64,000 bases of DNA. It comes from Nitrospirota bacterium (GTDB lineage Bacteria > Nitrospirota > Nitrospiria > Nitrospirales > Nitrospiraceae). The notes under the pieces are model-generated. The model did no database searches. It worked only from the letters and a program-made list of their open reading frames with translations, and was not told where the DNA came from. The DNA is taken from assembly GCA_016219645.1 (NCBI GenBank), contig JACRLR010000016.1, positions 248,001 through 312,000 on the forward strand. The letters are read 5' to 3'. A program made the position numbers and the translations under genes. Below, one piece after another: positions 21,355-29,932 of the stretch. Each line of letters begins with the position of its first letter. The first letter of the stretch is position 1.

Positions 21355-21382
21355 AAGATAGCCATAGGGCGTATAAAGTCAA
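21355..21382 (-). promoter_or_regulatory. Probable sigma-70 promoter of grpE-dnaK-dnaJ
   Basis: On the minus strand TTGACT (21377-21382) and TATCTT (21355-21360) are spaced by 16 bases, about 25 bases ahead of the grpE ATG. No CIRCE inverted repeat is visible, so HrcA control is not indicated. Confidence 0.6.
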
Positions 21383-21419
21383 CGGGGCCAGAAAAATTAA
21401 TTACTTGTGCATGGGGCGG

Positions 21420-21610
21420 CGAGGCTGGCGGGATTTGAAGTTCTGGGTGCTGAGTTCTGAGTTTTCTGACCTTCGGACATCAGCCTTCAAACTCTACCTA
21501 ATCGATCCTCGAACGTTCCTCCGTCTGCCTATTTCAAATTCCTAATTCAAAACTCAGCACTCATAACTCAGAATGCAGAACTGGCTTCATTCTGCCCGTC
21601 TCGCCTTTCT
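21420..21610. repeat. Family C palindromic spacer
   Basis: GCTGAGTTCTGAGTTTT on the left faces AAAACTCAGCACTCATAACT on the right. Outer words GGCGAGGCTGGCGGG and CTGCCCGTCTCGCC also complement each other. Confidence 0.75.
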
Positions 21611-21629
21611 CGCGCGTCACGCTATCCGG

Positions 21630-22421
21630 CTAAACGAACAAAGCGGGGGGAGAGTCACCTCGGGTTCGTCGATAGAGGAGTTCAAGACCTTCTAACGTCA
21701 GGAGTGGCTCAACTTTTTGAATGGAAGAGGTTTCGGCTGCCAGGATGGAACTGAGCCCTCCGGTGCCGATCACGTAGGCAGAGCGTCCGAGTTCCTGCTC
21801 CATTCGCCGCACGACAGTATCGACCAGTCCTGCATAACCGAATAACAGACCTGCTTGAATGCTACCGGCTGTGTCCGTGCCGATCACGGTTTTCGGACGG
21901 ATCAATTCCACCTTGGCCAGTTTGGCGGCCCGTGTGAACAGGGCTTCCGCCGAGATTCCAAGACCAGGGGCGATGACGCCTCCGAGGTAGTGGCCTTCGG
22001 CCGTGATGGCACAGAAGGTTGTGGCGGTGCCAAAATCGACGACGATGAGATCGCGGCGATGCTTATGGTACGCAGCCGCGGCATTGACCAGCCGGTCGCT
22101 GCCAATTTCCTTTGGGTTGGGGTAACGGAGCGTGAGTCCCGTGTCCGTATCCGAGGTGACGACCAGAGGACGCTGATGAAAATATTGTTCGAGCATGTCT
22201 TCGAAGGTTCCGGTCAGCGCGGGGACGACGCTGGAGACGATGGTGCCGGAGATCGAGGGAGGGGGAATTCCCACTGCTGTCAGGAGGCTGACAAAGAGGA
22301 TGCCGTACTCATCCGAAGTTTTTTTTACTTCTGTGGCCAGTCGCCAGTGAGCCGCCAGGGTGCGGTCGTTGTAGACGCCCCAGACAATGTTGGTGTTGCC
22401 GATGTCAACGACGAGGAGCAT
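21630..22421 (-). CDS. coaX: Type III pantothenate kinase
   Basis: About 263 residues; it phosphorylates pantothenate in the first step of coenzyme A synthesis. It has the ASKHA-fold signature LLVVDIGNTNIVWG at the start, GSDRLVNAAAAYH and VVDFGTATTFCA, and GGVIAPGLGISAEALFTRAA. ATG 22421 gives the normal family N terminus; a TTG at 22442 is the alternative. The gene is followed upstream by birA on the same strand, a common pair (in some bacteria the two are fused). Confidence 0.94.
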   Translation of the reverse strand: MLLVVDIGNTNIVWGVYNDRTLAAHWRLATEVKKTSDEYGILFVSLLTAVGIPPPSISGTIVSSVVPALTGTFEDMLEQYFHQRPLVVTSDTDTGLTLRYPNPKEIGSDRLVNAAAAYHKHRRDLIVVDFGTATTFCAITAEGHYLGGVIAPGLGISAEALFTRAAKLAKVELIRPKTVIGTDTAGSIQAGLLFGYAGLVDTVVRRMEQELGRSAYVIGTGGLSSILAAETSSIQKVEPLLTLEGLELLYRRTRGDSPPALFV

Positions 22422-22444
22422 GGGATCTATTGTACGTTTCAATC

Positions 22445-22537
22445 GGGTGGTTTAGCCAGTAGGTCATCCAGTTTATCTGGTTTGTTTCGTTTGTCTCAGT
22501 CAACCAAACACACCAAAGAGACCAAACACACCAAAAA
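22445..22537. repeat. Family B palindromic repeat
   Basis: TTTATCTGGTTTGTTTCG words face CAACCAAACACACCAAAGAG words between coaX and birA. Confidence 0.8.
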
Positions 22538-22546
22538 ACGCTCGGC

Positions 22547-23389
22547 TCATGTTCTCAGGTGGATGATGTCAGCCACGCGCAGGCGCTGAATTTCCGGGGG
22601 GCGGCCATCGGTGGGAAGGGGGCGTTGGATGACTCGCAACGCCCCGTCTGGCTCGATAGTTTCGGCGAGTCCCACAAATTCCTTGCCGTCGGTCAGCGTG
22701 GCTTTGACGTGCTTTCCGATTGTGCTGCAGCGTTGTCGGTACGCCAAAGCGATTCGTTCCGATCCACGGGACTCACACTCGACAAGACAGGCTTCGAGCT
22801 CATGCAGGAACTGCGTAAGAAGCCGATGGCGCTCGACGCGGCGTCCTGTTTCTTGGTAGATGGTTGTGGCCGTTTCTCGCAGGTCTTCTGGGAACTCGCT
22901 CCGATCCCCGTTGACGTTCAACCCCATGCCGATCACTTGAAACGGCTCAGATCGCGCTCCCGTTCCACTTTCGCACAGGATGCCGCCGACCTTGCGTTCG
23001 CCGAGGAGCATATCGTTCGGCCATTTGACTGCGACGCCGGCTGCGGCAACCAATTCGATGGATTCAGCCGCAGCCAGGGCAGTCAGTAACGGGAGCCAAG
23101 AGAGCCACTCGGCCAGCCGATCGTGGCGGATCGGTTTTCTGATGACGATGGAGCAATAGAGGTTGACGCCCGGGGGAGAAAACCACTGTCGCGAGAGCCG
23201 GCCGCGGCCTTCCGTTTGGGACTCGGCTACGATGACGGTGCCGTGCTCAACACCAGCGTGGGCGAGGGCGACCGCCTCTCGGTTCGTTGAATCGATATGA
23301 TCGCGCAGTTCGATGCGATGGCCGAGGGCTTGCGTGGCCAATGTGTTGCGGATTGCATCAAGGCTGAGCGGTGAGAAGGGGCGGGTCAC
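22547..23389 (-). CDS. birA: Biotin--[acetyl-CoA carboxylase] ligase
   Basis: About 280 residues. The enzyme activates biotin with ATP and attaches it to the carboxyl carrier protein. The catalytic signature is ESQTEGRGRLSRQWFSPPG, with KWPNDMLLGERKVGGILCE and IGMGLNVN following, and a small C-terminal SH3-like domain. There is no N-terminal DNA-binding domain, so it is a monofunctional ligase rather than a repressor. The GTG at 23389 is chosen because codons upstream translate element E and other non-coding DNA; this start lies within the left arm of the element at 23383-23472. Confidence 0.92.
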   Translation of the reverse strand: MTRPFSPLSLDAIRNTLATQALGHRIELRDHIDSTNREAVALAHAGVEHGTVIVAESQTEGRGRLSRQWFSPPGVNLYCSIVIRKPIRHDRLAEWLSWLPLLTALAAAESIELVAAAGVAVKWPNDMLLGERKVGGILCESGTGARSEPFQVIGMGLNVNGDRSEFPEDLRETATTIYQETGRRVERHRLLTQFLHELEACLVECESRGSERIALAYRQRCSTIGKHVKATLTDGKEFVGLAETIEPDGALRVIQRPLPTDGRPPEIQRLRVADIIHLRT

Positions 23390-23472
23390 CTGGTCGTCCT
23401 CCTGCTCGCGGAACGCGCACGATAGGAATGTGCTCGTTCGACGCGCGCAATCGAGGACCGACCAGGTGACCC
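23383..23472. repeat. Element E
   Basis: Arms 23383-23400 (GGGTCACCTGGTCGTCCT) and 23454-23472 are complementary with one extra base. The core TGCTCGCGGAACGCGC ... CTCGTTCGACGCGCGCA lies between. It overlaps the first codons of birA. Confidence 0.85.
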
Positions 23473-23488
23473 TTGCATTTGAACATAC

Positions 23489-23551
23489 GGGGTCAGGCAC
23501 CATTTGTCGGAACGACCTGAAGGACGCTGCGCACAAATGGTGCCTGACCCC
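23489..23551. repeat. Perfect 19-bp inverted repeat (REP-like)
   Basis: GGGGTCAGGCACCATTTGT (23489-23507) and its exact complement (23533-23551) flank a 25-base loop between nadC and birA. From memory, GGGGTCAGGCACC palindromes occur as REP-like sequences linked to IS200-type (Y1) transposases; no transposase is in the window. Confidence 0.85.
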
Positions 23552-23588
23552 ATACGCACTCCCACCATTCTCAACCTTAACCTCAACC

Positions 23589-24476
23589 TCAGCCTTCTTC
23601 ATGCGTTATGGATCTGCCCGTAAGCGGCTCGACCACCAGGCTCATGGTCGCGCCAGGGGCTGAATGGGTAAGGGCTCCGATGGAGATGCGGTCCGGGCCC
23701 GCCGCTGCCATCGCTCGAACGTTCTTCAATGTGATGCCGCCGGATACTTCGACGAGCGCTCGCCCCTTGATCAGCCGGACGGCTTGACGGACTGCGGCCA
23801 CGCTCATGTTATCGAGGAGAATGATGTCGGCTTGTCCTGCGAGGGCCTGTCGCACATCTGCCAACGATTCCACTTCAACAATAATTTTCATGGTCCGAAG
23901 GTTGTTGGACCTTGCCTTGCGGCAAGCAGTCTGGACCGGCCTCGTCGTGTGGCTCAAGAGGGCTAGGTGATTGTCCTTGATGAGGACTGCGTCGCTCAGC
24001 GACTGGCGGTGATTGGCGCCTCCTCCGAGGAGGACCGCCCACTTCTGAAGGGCGCGTAGGCCTGGGATCGTCTTTCTCGTGTCGAGGATGGCCACGGGGT
24101 ATCCTCGCACCGCGTCGCAGAATCGACGCGTCAACGTTGCGACGCCGGAGAGGTGTTGGAGAAAGTTCAGGGCCACTCGTTCGGCCTTCAGGATGGATCG
24201 CCCGTCTCCTTCGATCTGGAGGAGACAATCTCCGCTCTGCGCTCGTTCCCCATCCTGGCGATGGATGGATAAGGCAAGGGCTGCATCCACGGTCTGAAAG
24301 GTTCGCACGGCAGCGGCAAGACCAGCGACCACCAACGGTTGCTGGGCAATAATGCGGGCAAGCGCCGGTGTGGGAGAGGGAAAGAGTGCGGCTGTTGTGA
24401 CGTCGTCTACAGGGAGATCTTCTTGGAGTGCCAGTCGAATTGCGCGCCGTATATCGGCAACCGGAGGGATGATCAT
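23589..24476 (-). CDS. nadC: Nicotinate-nucleotide pyrophosphorylase (carboxylating)
   Basis: A 295-residue quinolinate phosphoribosyltransferase of NAD synthesis. It has ALQEDLPVDDVTTAALF at the start, LNFLQHLSGVATLTRRF, the substrate-site ILDTRKTIPGLRALQKWAV, and the C-terminal VEVSGGITLKNVRAMAAAGP. The start ATG lies 3 bases after the valS stop, so the two genes are likely co-transcribed. The upstream part of this run (valS) begins near a family A repeat. Confidence 0.96.
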   Translation of the reverse strand: MIIPPVADIRRAIRLALQEDLPVDDVTTAALFPSPTPALARIIAQQPLVVAGLAAAVRTFQTVDAALALSIHRQDGERAQSGDCLLQIEGDGRSILKAERVALNFLQHLSGVATLTRRFCDAVRGYPVAILDTRKTIPGLRALQKWAVLLGGGANHRQSLSDAVLIKDNHLALLSHTTRPVQTACRKARSNNLRTMKIIVEVESLADVRQALAGQADIILLDNMSVAAVRQAVRLIKGRALVEVSGGITLKNVRAMAAAGPDRISIGALTHSAPGATMSLVVEPLTGRSITHEEG

Positions 24477-24479
24477 CGA

Positions 24480-27266
24480 TTACGACCCCAGCATGCCCTG
24501 TACTTGTTGTGCACTGCTGGCGAGCATGGATTGATCCCGGCGCAGGTTTTTCACACGATTCTGATGATCGGCAATGACATCAGGTGGGGCCTTGGCAATA
24601 AACTCTTGATTGCGCAGTTTCCCTTCCAGCCGCTGGATCTCCTTCGCCTGTTCAGATTGCTCTTTGTTGATGCGATCCAGCGCCTTCTTGAGATCCACGT
24701 CGCCCGCCACCGTCATACCGACGGATAAGCCTTCCGTCACCAACCTCAGGAGGTTGCTGGTCGGCCAGCTGATCGGCGGGGCCAGATCAACAGTGCCGCG
24801 GCCGAGATGGGCGAGGTAGCTTCGGAGTTCATGTAGATGATCCTGTCGCTGCTGCTCGTCATGTGCGACGTAGAACGTGGTCTGTTGCCCTGGTGGATAG
24901 TTCAATAGGACGCGCGAGGTACGTACCAGGCTGATGGTCTGTTCGAGCAGTGTAAATCGTTGGTCCATCTCCGGCGCTGTCCACGAAGATTCAGGGGTCG
25001 GATAGTTCTGAACCACAATGCTCTCACCCTGATGGGGGAGGGTATGCCAGATCTCTTCGGTGAGATACGGCATGAAGGGGTGCAGCAGGCGCATGGTCGT
25101 TTCGAGCGTCTCGACAAGGGTCTGTCTGGTCCCTGACCCTTCCGGGCTCGCCGAGTTTTGAAGGGTGGGCTTGATCAGTTCGAGGTACCAGTCGCAGTAC
25201 TCGTGCCAGATGAATTGGTACAGGGCATTCGCTGCGCGGTCGAATCGATAGGCCTCCAACTCAGAGGTGACCGACTGGATGGTCTGGTTCAGGCGGCTCA
25301 GAATCCAGCGATCGGGGAAGGTCCGTTCGGATGGCGGTATGGCCGTTCGCGGTCCATCGAGATTCATGAGGCTGAAGCGGGCTGCGTTCCAGATTTTGTT
25401 CGAAAAATTCCTGTAGCCTTCGATCCGCTCCTCGGCAAGTTTAATGTCGCGTCCCGGCGAGGCCATCGACGCGAGCGTAAAGCGGAGCGCGTCGGTGCCG
25501 AACTGCTCCATCACATGCAACGGATCAATGACATTGCCTTTCGACTTGCTCATTTTCTGCCCGTCGGCATCACGGACAAGGGCATGGATATAGATATCAC
25601 GAAAGGGGACATCGCCCATGAATTTCAGGCCCATCATGATCATGCGGGCAACCCAGAAAAACAGAATGTCGAGTCCGGTGACGAGGGTCGAAGTCGGATA
25701 GTAGGTCTTCAACTCAGGCGTGCGGTCAGGCCATCCCAGTGTAGAGAAGGGCCAGAGGGCAGAGGAGAACCAGGTATCGAGGACATCGGGGTCTCGCAAA
25801 AAATCCTGACCGCCACATTCGGGACACTGTGCGGGGGCAGACCGTGACACGATCGGTTGCGCTTCTTGCGTGAACGTATACTGCCATATTGTCACTTCGG
25901 GAGGGAGGTCATCTTCTCCTGATGTTCCGACGGAGTGCCCGGCCTTTAATATATGGTCGTGGTTGCATTTCGTGCAGTACCACGCAGGAATCTGATGCCC
26001 CCACCAAATTTGTCGTGAGACACACCAGTCTTTGATGTCCCGCATCCAACCGAGATAGTTATTGGTCCAGCCTTCCGGGATGATCCGAATCTTTCCGGTT
26101 TCGACAGCTTCGATCGCTGGTGTGGCCAGTGGCTGAATCTTTACGAACCACTGAGGAGACAGGTAGGGCTCGACCACTGTCTTGCAGCGATAGCATTTCC
26201 CGAGCGCCATCTTGTGGTCTTCGACCTTCTCAAGATGACCGCGTTCTGTTAAGGCGTCCACCACAGCTGAGCGTGCTTTTTGGACAGGCTTGCACGCGAG
26301 ATTCAACGACGGATCAACTTGGGCTTCGTGGAGTCCAACCCCGTCCATTTCAGCTCGTGCGGTGAAAATAGAAATTCGCGGTAGCTTGTGGCGCTCACCA
26401 GCCTCAAAGTCGTTGAAGTCGTGAGCCGGAGTAATTTTCACGGCGCCGGTGCCGAACTCGAGGTCCACCAAGATCGGATCGCCCACAACTGGAATTTCAC
26501 GTGTGGTCAACGGCAAACGGACTTTTCTCCCGATGAGATGGCGATAACGCGGGTCGTCGGGATGGACTGCGACTGCCGTGTCGCCCAGCATCGTCTCCGG
26601 TCGTGTCGTGGCCACGATAAGGGTATGGTGTGGGTCGTCCACAAGAGGGTAGCGGATATGGTAGAGCTTCCCTTTCACATCTTCATGCTCAACTTCGATG
26701 TCCGACAGAGCCGTCAGACAGCGCGGGCACCAATTGATCAGACGTTCTCCACGATAGATTAGTCCATCTTCATAAAGCCGCACAAAGACTTCGAGCACGG
26801 CTTTCGAGAGCCCTTCATCCATGGTGAAGCGGAGACGATCCCAATCGCAGGACTCTCCGAGCCGTTTCTGTTGACGGATAATAGTGTCTCCAGAGGCCGC
26901 CTTCCATTGCCAGACCCGCTCGATGAAACGTTCGCGTCCAAGGGATTCCCGGGAAAGGCCTTCGGCCATGAGCTGCTTTTCCACGACGTTCTGTGTGGCA
27001 ATCCCGGCATGATCAGTGCCCGGAAGCCAGAGCACATTGAGGCCCTGCATACGTCGCCAGCGTATCAGTATGTCCTGTAGGGAATGGTTCAACGCATGGC
27101 CGACATGGAGTGAGCCTGTGATGTTGGGTGGCGGAATCACGATGCAGTATGGTTGGCCTGGATGAGTCGGCGAGGCATGGAAATAGCCCTGCTGGCTCCA
27201 GACCTGAGACCAACGCGCTTCGACCGCTTTGGGGTCGTAGATTTTATCGAGCTGAGGTGTGCTCAT
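24480..27266 (-). CDS. valS: Valyl-tRNA synthetase
   Basis: About 928 residues; class I synthetase. HIGH-type motif in IPPPNITGSLHVGHALNHS, KMSKS motif in DGQKMSKSKGNVIDPL, a zinc-like CxxC region (CTKCNHDH, CPECGGQD), an editing domain, and a C-terminal coiled coil ending in SMLASSAQQVQGMLGS. The ATG at 27266 is taken as start. The frame stays open to 27344, but those codons translate a family A repeat. Confidence 0.97.
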   Translation of the reverse strand: MSTPQLDKIYDPKAVEARWSQVWSQQGYFHASPTHPGQPYCIVIPPPNITGSLHVGHALNHSLQDILIRWRRMQGLNVLWLPGTDHAGIATQNVVEKQLMAEGLSRESLGRERFIERVWQWKAASGDTIIRQQKRLGESCDWDRLRFTMDEGLSKAVLEVFVRLYEDGLIYRGERLINWCPRCLTALSDIEVEHEDVKGKLYHIRYPLVDDPHHTLIVATTRPETMLGDTAVAVHPDDPRYRHLIGRKVRLPLTTREIPVVGDPILVDLEFGTGAVKITPAHDFNDFEAGERHKLPRISIFTARAEMDGVGLHEAQVDPSLNLACKPVQKARSAVVDALTERGHLEKVEDHKMALGKCYRCKTVVEPYLSPQWFVKIQPLATPAIEAVETGKIRIIPEGWTNNYLGWMRDIKDWCVSRQIWWGHQIPAWYCTKCNHDHILKAGHSVGTSGEDDLPPEVTIWQYTFTQEAQPIVSRSAPAQCPECGGQDFLRDPDVLDTWFSSALWPFSTLGWPDRTPELKTYYPTSTLVTGLDILFFWVARMIMMGLKFMGDVPFRDIYIHALVRDADGQKMSKSKGNVIDPLHVMEQFGTDALRFTLASMASPGRDIKLAEERIEGYRNFSNKIWNAARFSLMNLDGPRTAIPPSERTFPDRWILSRLNQTIQSVTSELEAYRFDRAANALYQFIWHEYCDWYLELIKPTLQNSASPEGSGTRQTLVETLETTMRLLHPFMPYLTEEIWHTLPHQGESIVVQNYPTPESSWTAPEMDQRFTLLEQTISLVRTSRVLLNYPPGQQTTFYVAHDEQQRQDHLHELRSYLAHLGRGTVDLAPPISWPTSNLLRLVTEGLSVGMTVAGDVDLKKALDRINKEQSEQAKEIQRLEGKLRNQEFIAKAPPDVIADHQNRVKNLRRDQSMLASSAQQVQGMLGS

Positions 27267-27279
27267 CAAGTTTTCATCC

Positions 27280-27362
27280 GTCGTTCGTGAAGCGTGAAGC
27301 GTGAAGCGTGAAACGTCAGAATCCGGAAACGAACGACGCTTCACGAGATACGCTTCACGGGT
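27280..27362. repeat. Family A palindromic repeat
   Basis: GTGAAGCGTGAAGCGTGAAA on the left and GCTTCACGAGATACGCTTCA on the right, just upstream of valS. Confidence 0.85.
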
Positions 27363-27606
27363 TTTATGAGGGTCAACTGCCGTGCGGTTTCACGCCCCGC
27401 TTGAAACGCGTGGCATCTTAGCATGCGGATGGCGCCCTCTCAAAGCGACGTGGGAGACACAGATAGGCGTATCCCTGAGAACGCTGAAAAAGCCTGTCCA
27501 GCTGCATTCTCGACTTGAGGGGTGCCGAGCCCTATGTTATACAGACCCACACAAGGCGAGGGCGAAGGATTCGTTCCGCTTCCACTTTTTACAATTTGGA
27601 GAGACT

Positions 27607-27726
27607 ATGGCCACAGGGCGTGAGAAAGACCGTAAGACGAGAAAGAAGCATCGAAAGAATATTGCACGGAAGAAGGCCTTGGTGGCAGCCAGTCGGGGGA
27701 AGGCTAAGAAGGGCAAGAAAGGGTAA
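27607..27726 (+). CDS. Tiny lysine/arginine-rich protein
   Basis: A 39-residue open frame with a good ribosome site (TTGGAGAG) five bases before the ATG. About half of the residues are Lys or Arg (segments REKDRKTRKKHRKNIARKK and GKAKKGKKG). Size and charge recall small ribosome- or nucleic-acid-associated proteins, but I do not recognise a family. It stands alone on the plus strand between valS and the regulator at 27847, and is followed by a family G hairpin that could end its transcript. Confidence 0.55.
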   Translation: MATGREKDRKTRKKHRKNIARKKALVAASRGKAKKGKKG

Positions 27727-27729
27727 AGC

Positions 27730-27830
27730 GAAGCAGGTTGAGGCTAAGGTCGAGGTTGAGCAAAGATCAGACTCTTTCCATCTCCGCCTTAACCTTAGCC
27801 TAAACCTCAACCTTCCCGAGAGCTGGCAGA
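27730..27830. repeat. Family G palindromic repeat
   Basis: AGGTTGAGGCTAAGGTCGAG faces CTTAACCTTAGCCTAAACCT. One-armed words of this family also precede nadC's end at 23565-23600. Confidence 0.75.
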
Positions 27831-27846
27831 CTTTTTCAGCATCCTG

Positions 27847-28980
27847 CTAGGCAGCTCGTGTGAGGCGTGAAATCTCCGCTTTAATCTGCTCTTCGGCTAG
27901 GTTTGGTACGAGATGTAGAACGGCCTGTTCAACCTGCGTTTGGGCCGTTGTCTGAACGAGGGCTTCAACCACACCAGAAGTCTGTTTGGCGGCGGCCTCT
28001 TGAATCTCTGCTTTGACGAGTCCCTCAAGTGATTGGAGTTCCCCCCGTACCATATCGGACAGGGCGGTGCGCACAGCGTTGAGTTCTTCGCGGACGAATT
28101 GATCGATGCGCTCTTTGATCAGGGGGCTCGCGACTTCGGAAATGCTCTGACGAATGATGGGTGTGAAGAGAGACATTTCCTGTGAGAGGATTTTCGGAAA
28201 CGCTCCCATGATCAACGGTTCAAGCGCCTGAGTCAACCGCGTTTCCGAGATGGCCTCGCCCATTTGTGTGCGTACCTCTGTTTCCACCGCTTTGGCGACG
28301 AGGGTTGCGAGATCTTTCCCTACCATCTTGGGGAGCAGCTCGACAATCTTTTTTTCCGTCCGTTCCGACATGGACTGAAGGAGTTGACCAAAGAGGCCCT
28401 TCATCGCTTCTTCCGGGCCGGCTGTTGAGGCCTGTGTTGCGCTGGTGGTAGTCACGGGGGGATCTTTCGGTTGGGGGTTGTGTGTGATGGCCTGTTCCTC
28501 TTCTTCCTCGGTTACGTTGTCATTGTCGAGGGCGTCATCATCGAAGTCGGTTGAGCTTGAGACGGGAGGCCAGGAGCGAGACTTCTTCTTTGTTCCGTTC
28601 TTTCTGGATGCCTGCTGTGTTTCCAAGTCCTTGATCACGTCGATGAGGCTTTCGGACTGAAACGGTTTGTTAAGAAAGGCCTTCACCCCCAGCGAACGGA
28701 GGTGGCCTTCATCCACACGATCGGAAGGGCTGGTGAGGGAGACGATATAGGTTTCTGCCAGGTTATCCAGCTTGTGGATTTCTTTGCAGAACCCCGAGAA
28801 GGTCATGCTCTCCAAATGATAGTCCGCGATGATGAGATTCGGACTCATCCGGCGTGCCGCTTCCAAGGCTGTTGGGCCATCCTGGAATCCCACGACATCG
28901 CATCCTTCCGGTTTCGAGATCTCCTCCACCAACCGGCGGACGGCGGGACTACTGTCGACGACAAAGATGGTCGAAGCCAC
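27847..28980 (-). CDS. Receiver-domain protein with long helical C-terminal region
   Basis: 377 residues. Residues 1-120 form a receiver domain: FVVDSSPAVRRLVEE (one acidic residue of the usual DD pair is Ser), acceptor Asp in LIIADYHLES, and Lys in FLNKPFQ. A low-complexity acidic linker (DFDDDALDNDNVTEEEEEQ) follows, then about 190 residues of amphipathic helices with a repeating pattern, ending LVPNLAEEQIKAEISRLTR. The tail recalls the C termini of FrzS-like gliding regulators but I cannot assign it. GTG start with a GGAGGG ribosome site. The TAG stop coincides with the end of a family D element (GCATCCTGCTA). Confidence 0.75.
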   Translation of the reverse strand: MASTIFVVDSSPAVRRLVEEISKPEGCDVVGFQDGPTALEAARRMSPNLIIADYHLESMTFSGFCKEIHKLDNLAETYIVSLTSPSDRVDEGHLRSLGVKAFLNKPFQSESLIDVIKDLETQQASRKNGTKKKSRSWPPVSSSTDFDDDALDNDNVTEEEEEQAITHNPQPKDPPVTTTSATQASTAGPEEAMKGLFGQLLQSMSERTEKKIVELLPKMVGKDLATLVAKAVETEVRTQMGEAISETRLTQALEPLIMGAFPKILSQEMSLFTPIIRQSISEVASPLIKERIDQFVREELNAVRTALSDMVRGELQSLEGLVKAEIQEAAAKQTSGVVEALVQTTAQTQVEQAVLHLVPNLAEEQIKAEISRLTRAA

Positions 28981-29063
28981 CTAACCCTCCAATGTTATTG
29001 AACTATATCGAAGCTAACAGTGGGGGTATTCTTTGTCAAGAAATCGCATGATAGATGCGCGTT

Positions 29064-29093
29064 TTGACTTCAGATTTTTGAACTGACTACAAT
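29064..29093 (+). promoter_or_regulatory. Probable sigma-70 promoter
   Basis: TTGACT (29064-29069) and TACAAT (29088-29093) separated by 18 bases, about 26 bases before the HAD-family gene at 29120. Confidence 0.6.
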
Positions 29094-29119
29094 TCAGCCG
29101 CAGTAGGAATGTACGACCA

Positions 29120-29836
29120 ATGAAAACCCCTATCCAGGTCATCTTTTTCGATGCAGCCGAGACCCTGTTTCACGTCAAGGGCTCAGTGGCGGAGATCTAC
29201 TTGACTCATGCAGTTCAGCATGGGTTTCGGCAGACTCCTGATTCCCAGGCATTGATTACGCAAGCCTTTCAGCGCGCATTTCGCGACGCGCCGCCGCCGG
29301 TGTTTTCCACAACCGTTCCTGCCAGGTTAAAGGAATGTGAGCGGCTGTGGTGGTTCGACATCGTGCACAACGTGTTTTATCGCGTCGGGATGTTCGCGCG
29401 GTTCGATGAATTTTTCGAGCGGGTGTTTCAGGTGTTTGAAGATCCTCATTCCTGGGTCTTGTTTCCCGAAACTCATGCCGTGATGACCAGGCTGCGTGAA
29501 GAGGGGTTCGAGCTGGGGATCCTGTCCAACTTCGACTCTCGGCTTTTCCCTGTAATGCGGGGGCTCGGAATCGACGGGTTCTTCGATACCGTCACCATTG
29601 CAAGCCTCGCCAAGGCTGCCAAGCCGGCATCGAAGATTTTCGAAATCGCGCTTGAAAAACACGCATTCGATCCGGACGAAGCGATGCATGTGGGTGACAG
29701 TGTCCGGGATGATCTGGAAGGCGCAACAAGGGCTGGGCTGACCGGCGTGTTGTTGGATCGGACAGGGCGCACTCAGGCGCCGGGCGGGCATGTGATTCGA
29801 ACCTTAGAGGAACTGCTTCCACTGTTAGGACGTTAA
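29120..29836 (+). CDS. HAD-family hydrolase (HDHD3-like)
   Basis: 238 residues of the haloacid dehalogenase superfamily. Motif I is VIFFDAAETLF (Asp nucleophile; the usual second Asp is Ala, as in the HDHD3 subgroup), motif II ILSNFD, motif III Lys in KAAKPASKIF, and motif IV HVGDSVRDDLEGA. The replaced second Asp is a feature I associate with dehalogenase-like members, so phosphatase activity is not assured. Substrate unknown. It converges with the sirtuin gene, with a family B hairpin between. Confidence 0.85.
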   Translation: MKTPIQVIFFDAAETLFHVKGSVAEIYLTHAVQHGFRQTPDSQALITQAFQRAFRDAPPPVFSTTVPARLKECERLWWFDIVHNVFYRVGMFARFDEFFERVFQVFEDPHSWVLFPETHAVMTRLREEGFELGILSNFDSRLFPVMRGLGIDGFFDTVTIASLAKAAKPASKIFEIALEKHAFDPDEAMHVGDSVRDDLEGATRAGLTGVLLDRTGRTQAPGGHVIRTLEELLPLLGR

Positions 29837-29932
29837 AAACGGTCTATCTGGTTCATTTGGTCGATCTGGTTAGTTTTCAAACCGATCACACGAGACAGAC
29901 CGAATAGACCAGATAGACCGAACAGACCGGGT
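29837..29932. repeat. Family B palindromic repeat between convergent genes
   Basis: GGTCTATCTGGTTCATTTGG words face AATAGACCAGATAGACCGAA words. The position between two converging genes fits a bidirectional terminator. Confidence 0.8.

Noticed and set aside
20693-21420. CIRCE element before grpE
   Set aside because: No TTAGCACTC-N9-GAGTGCTAA inverted repeat found; only a sigma-70-like promoter.
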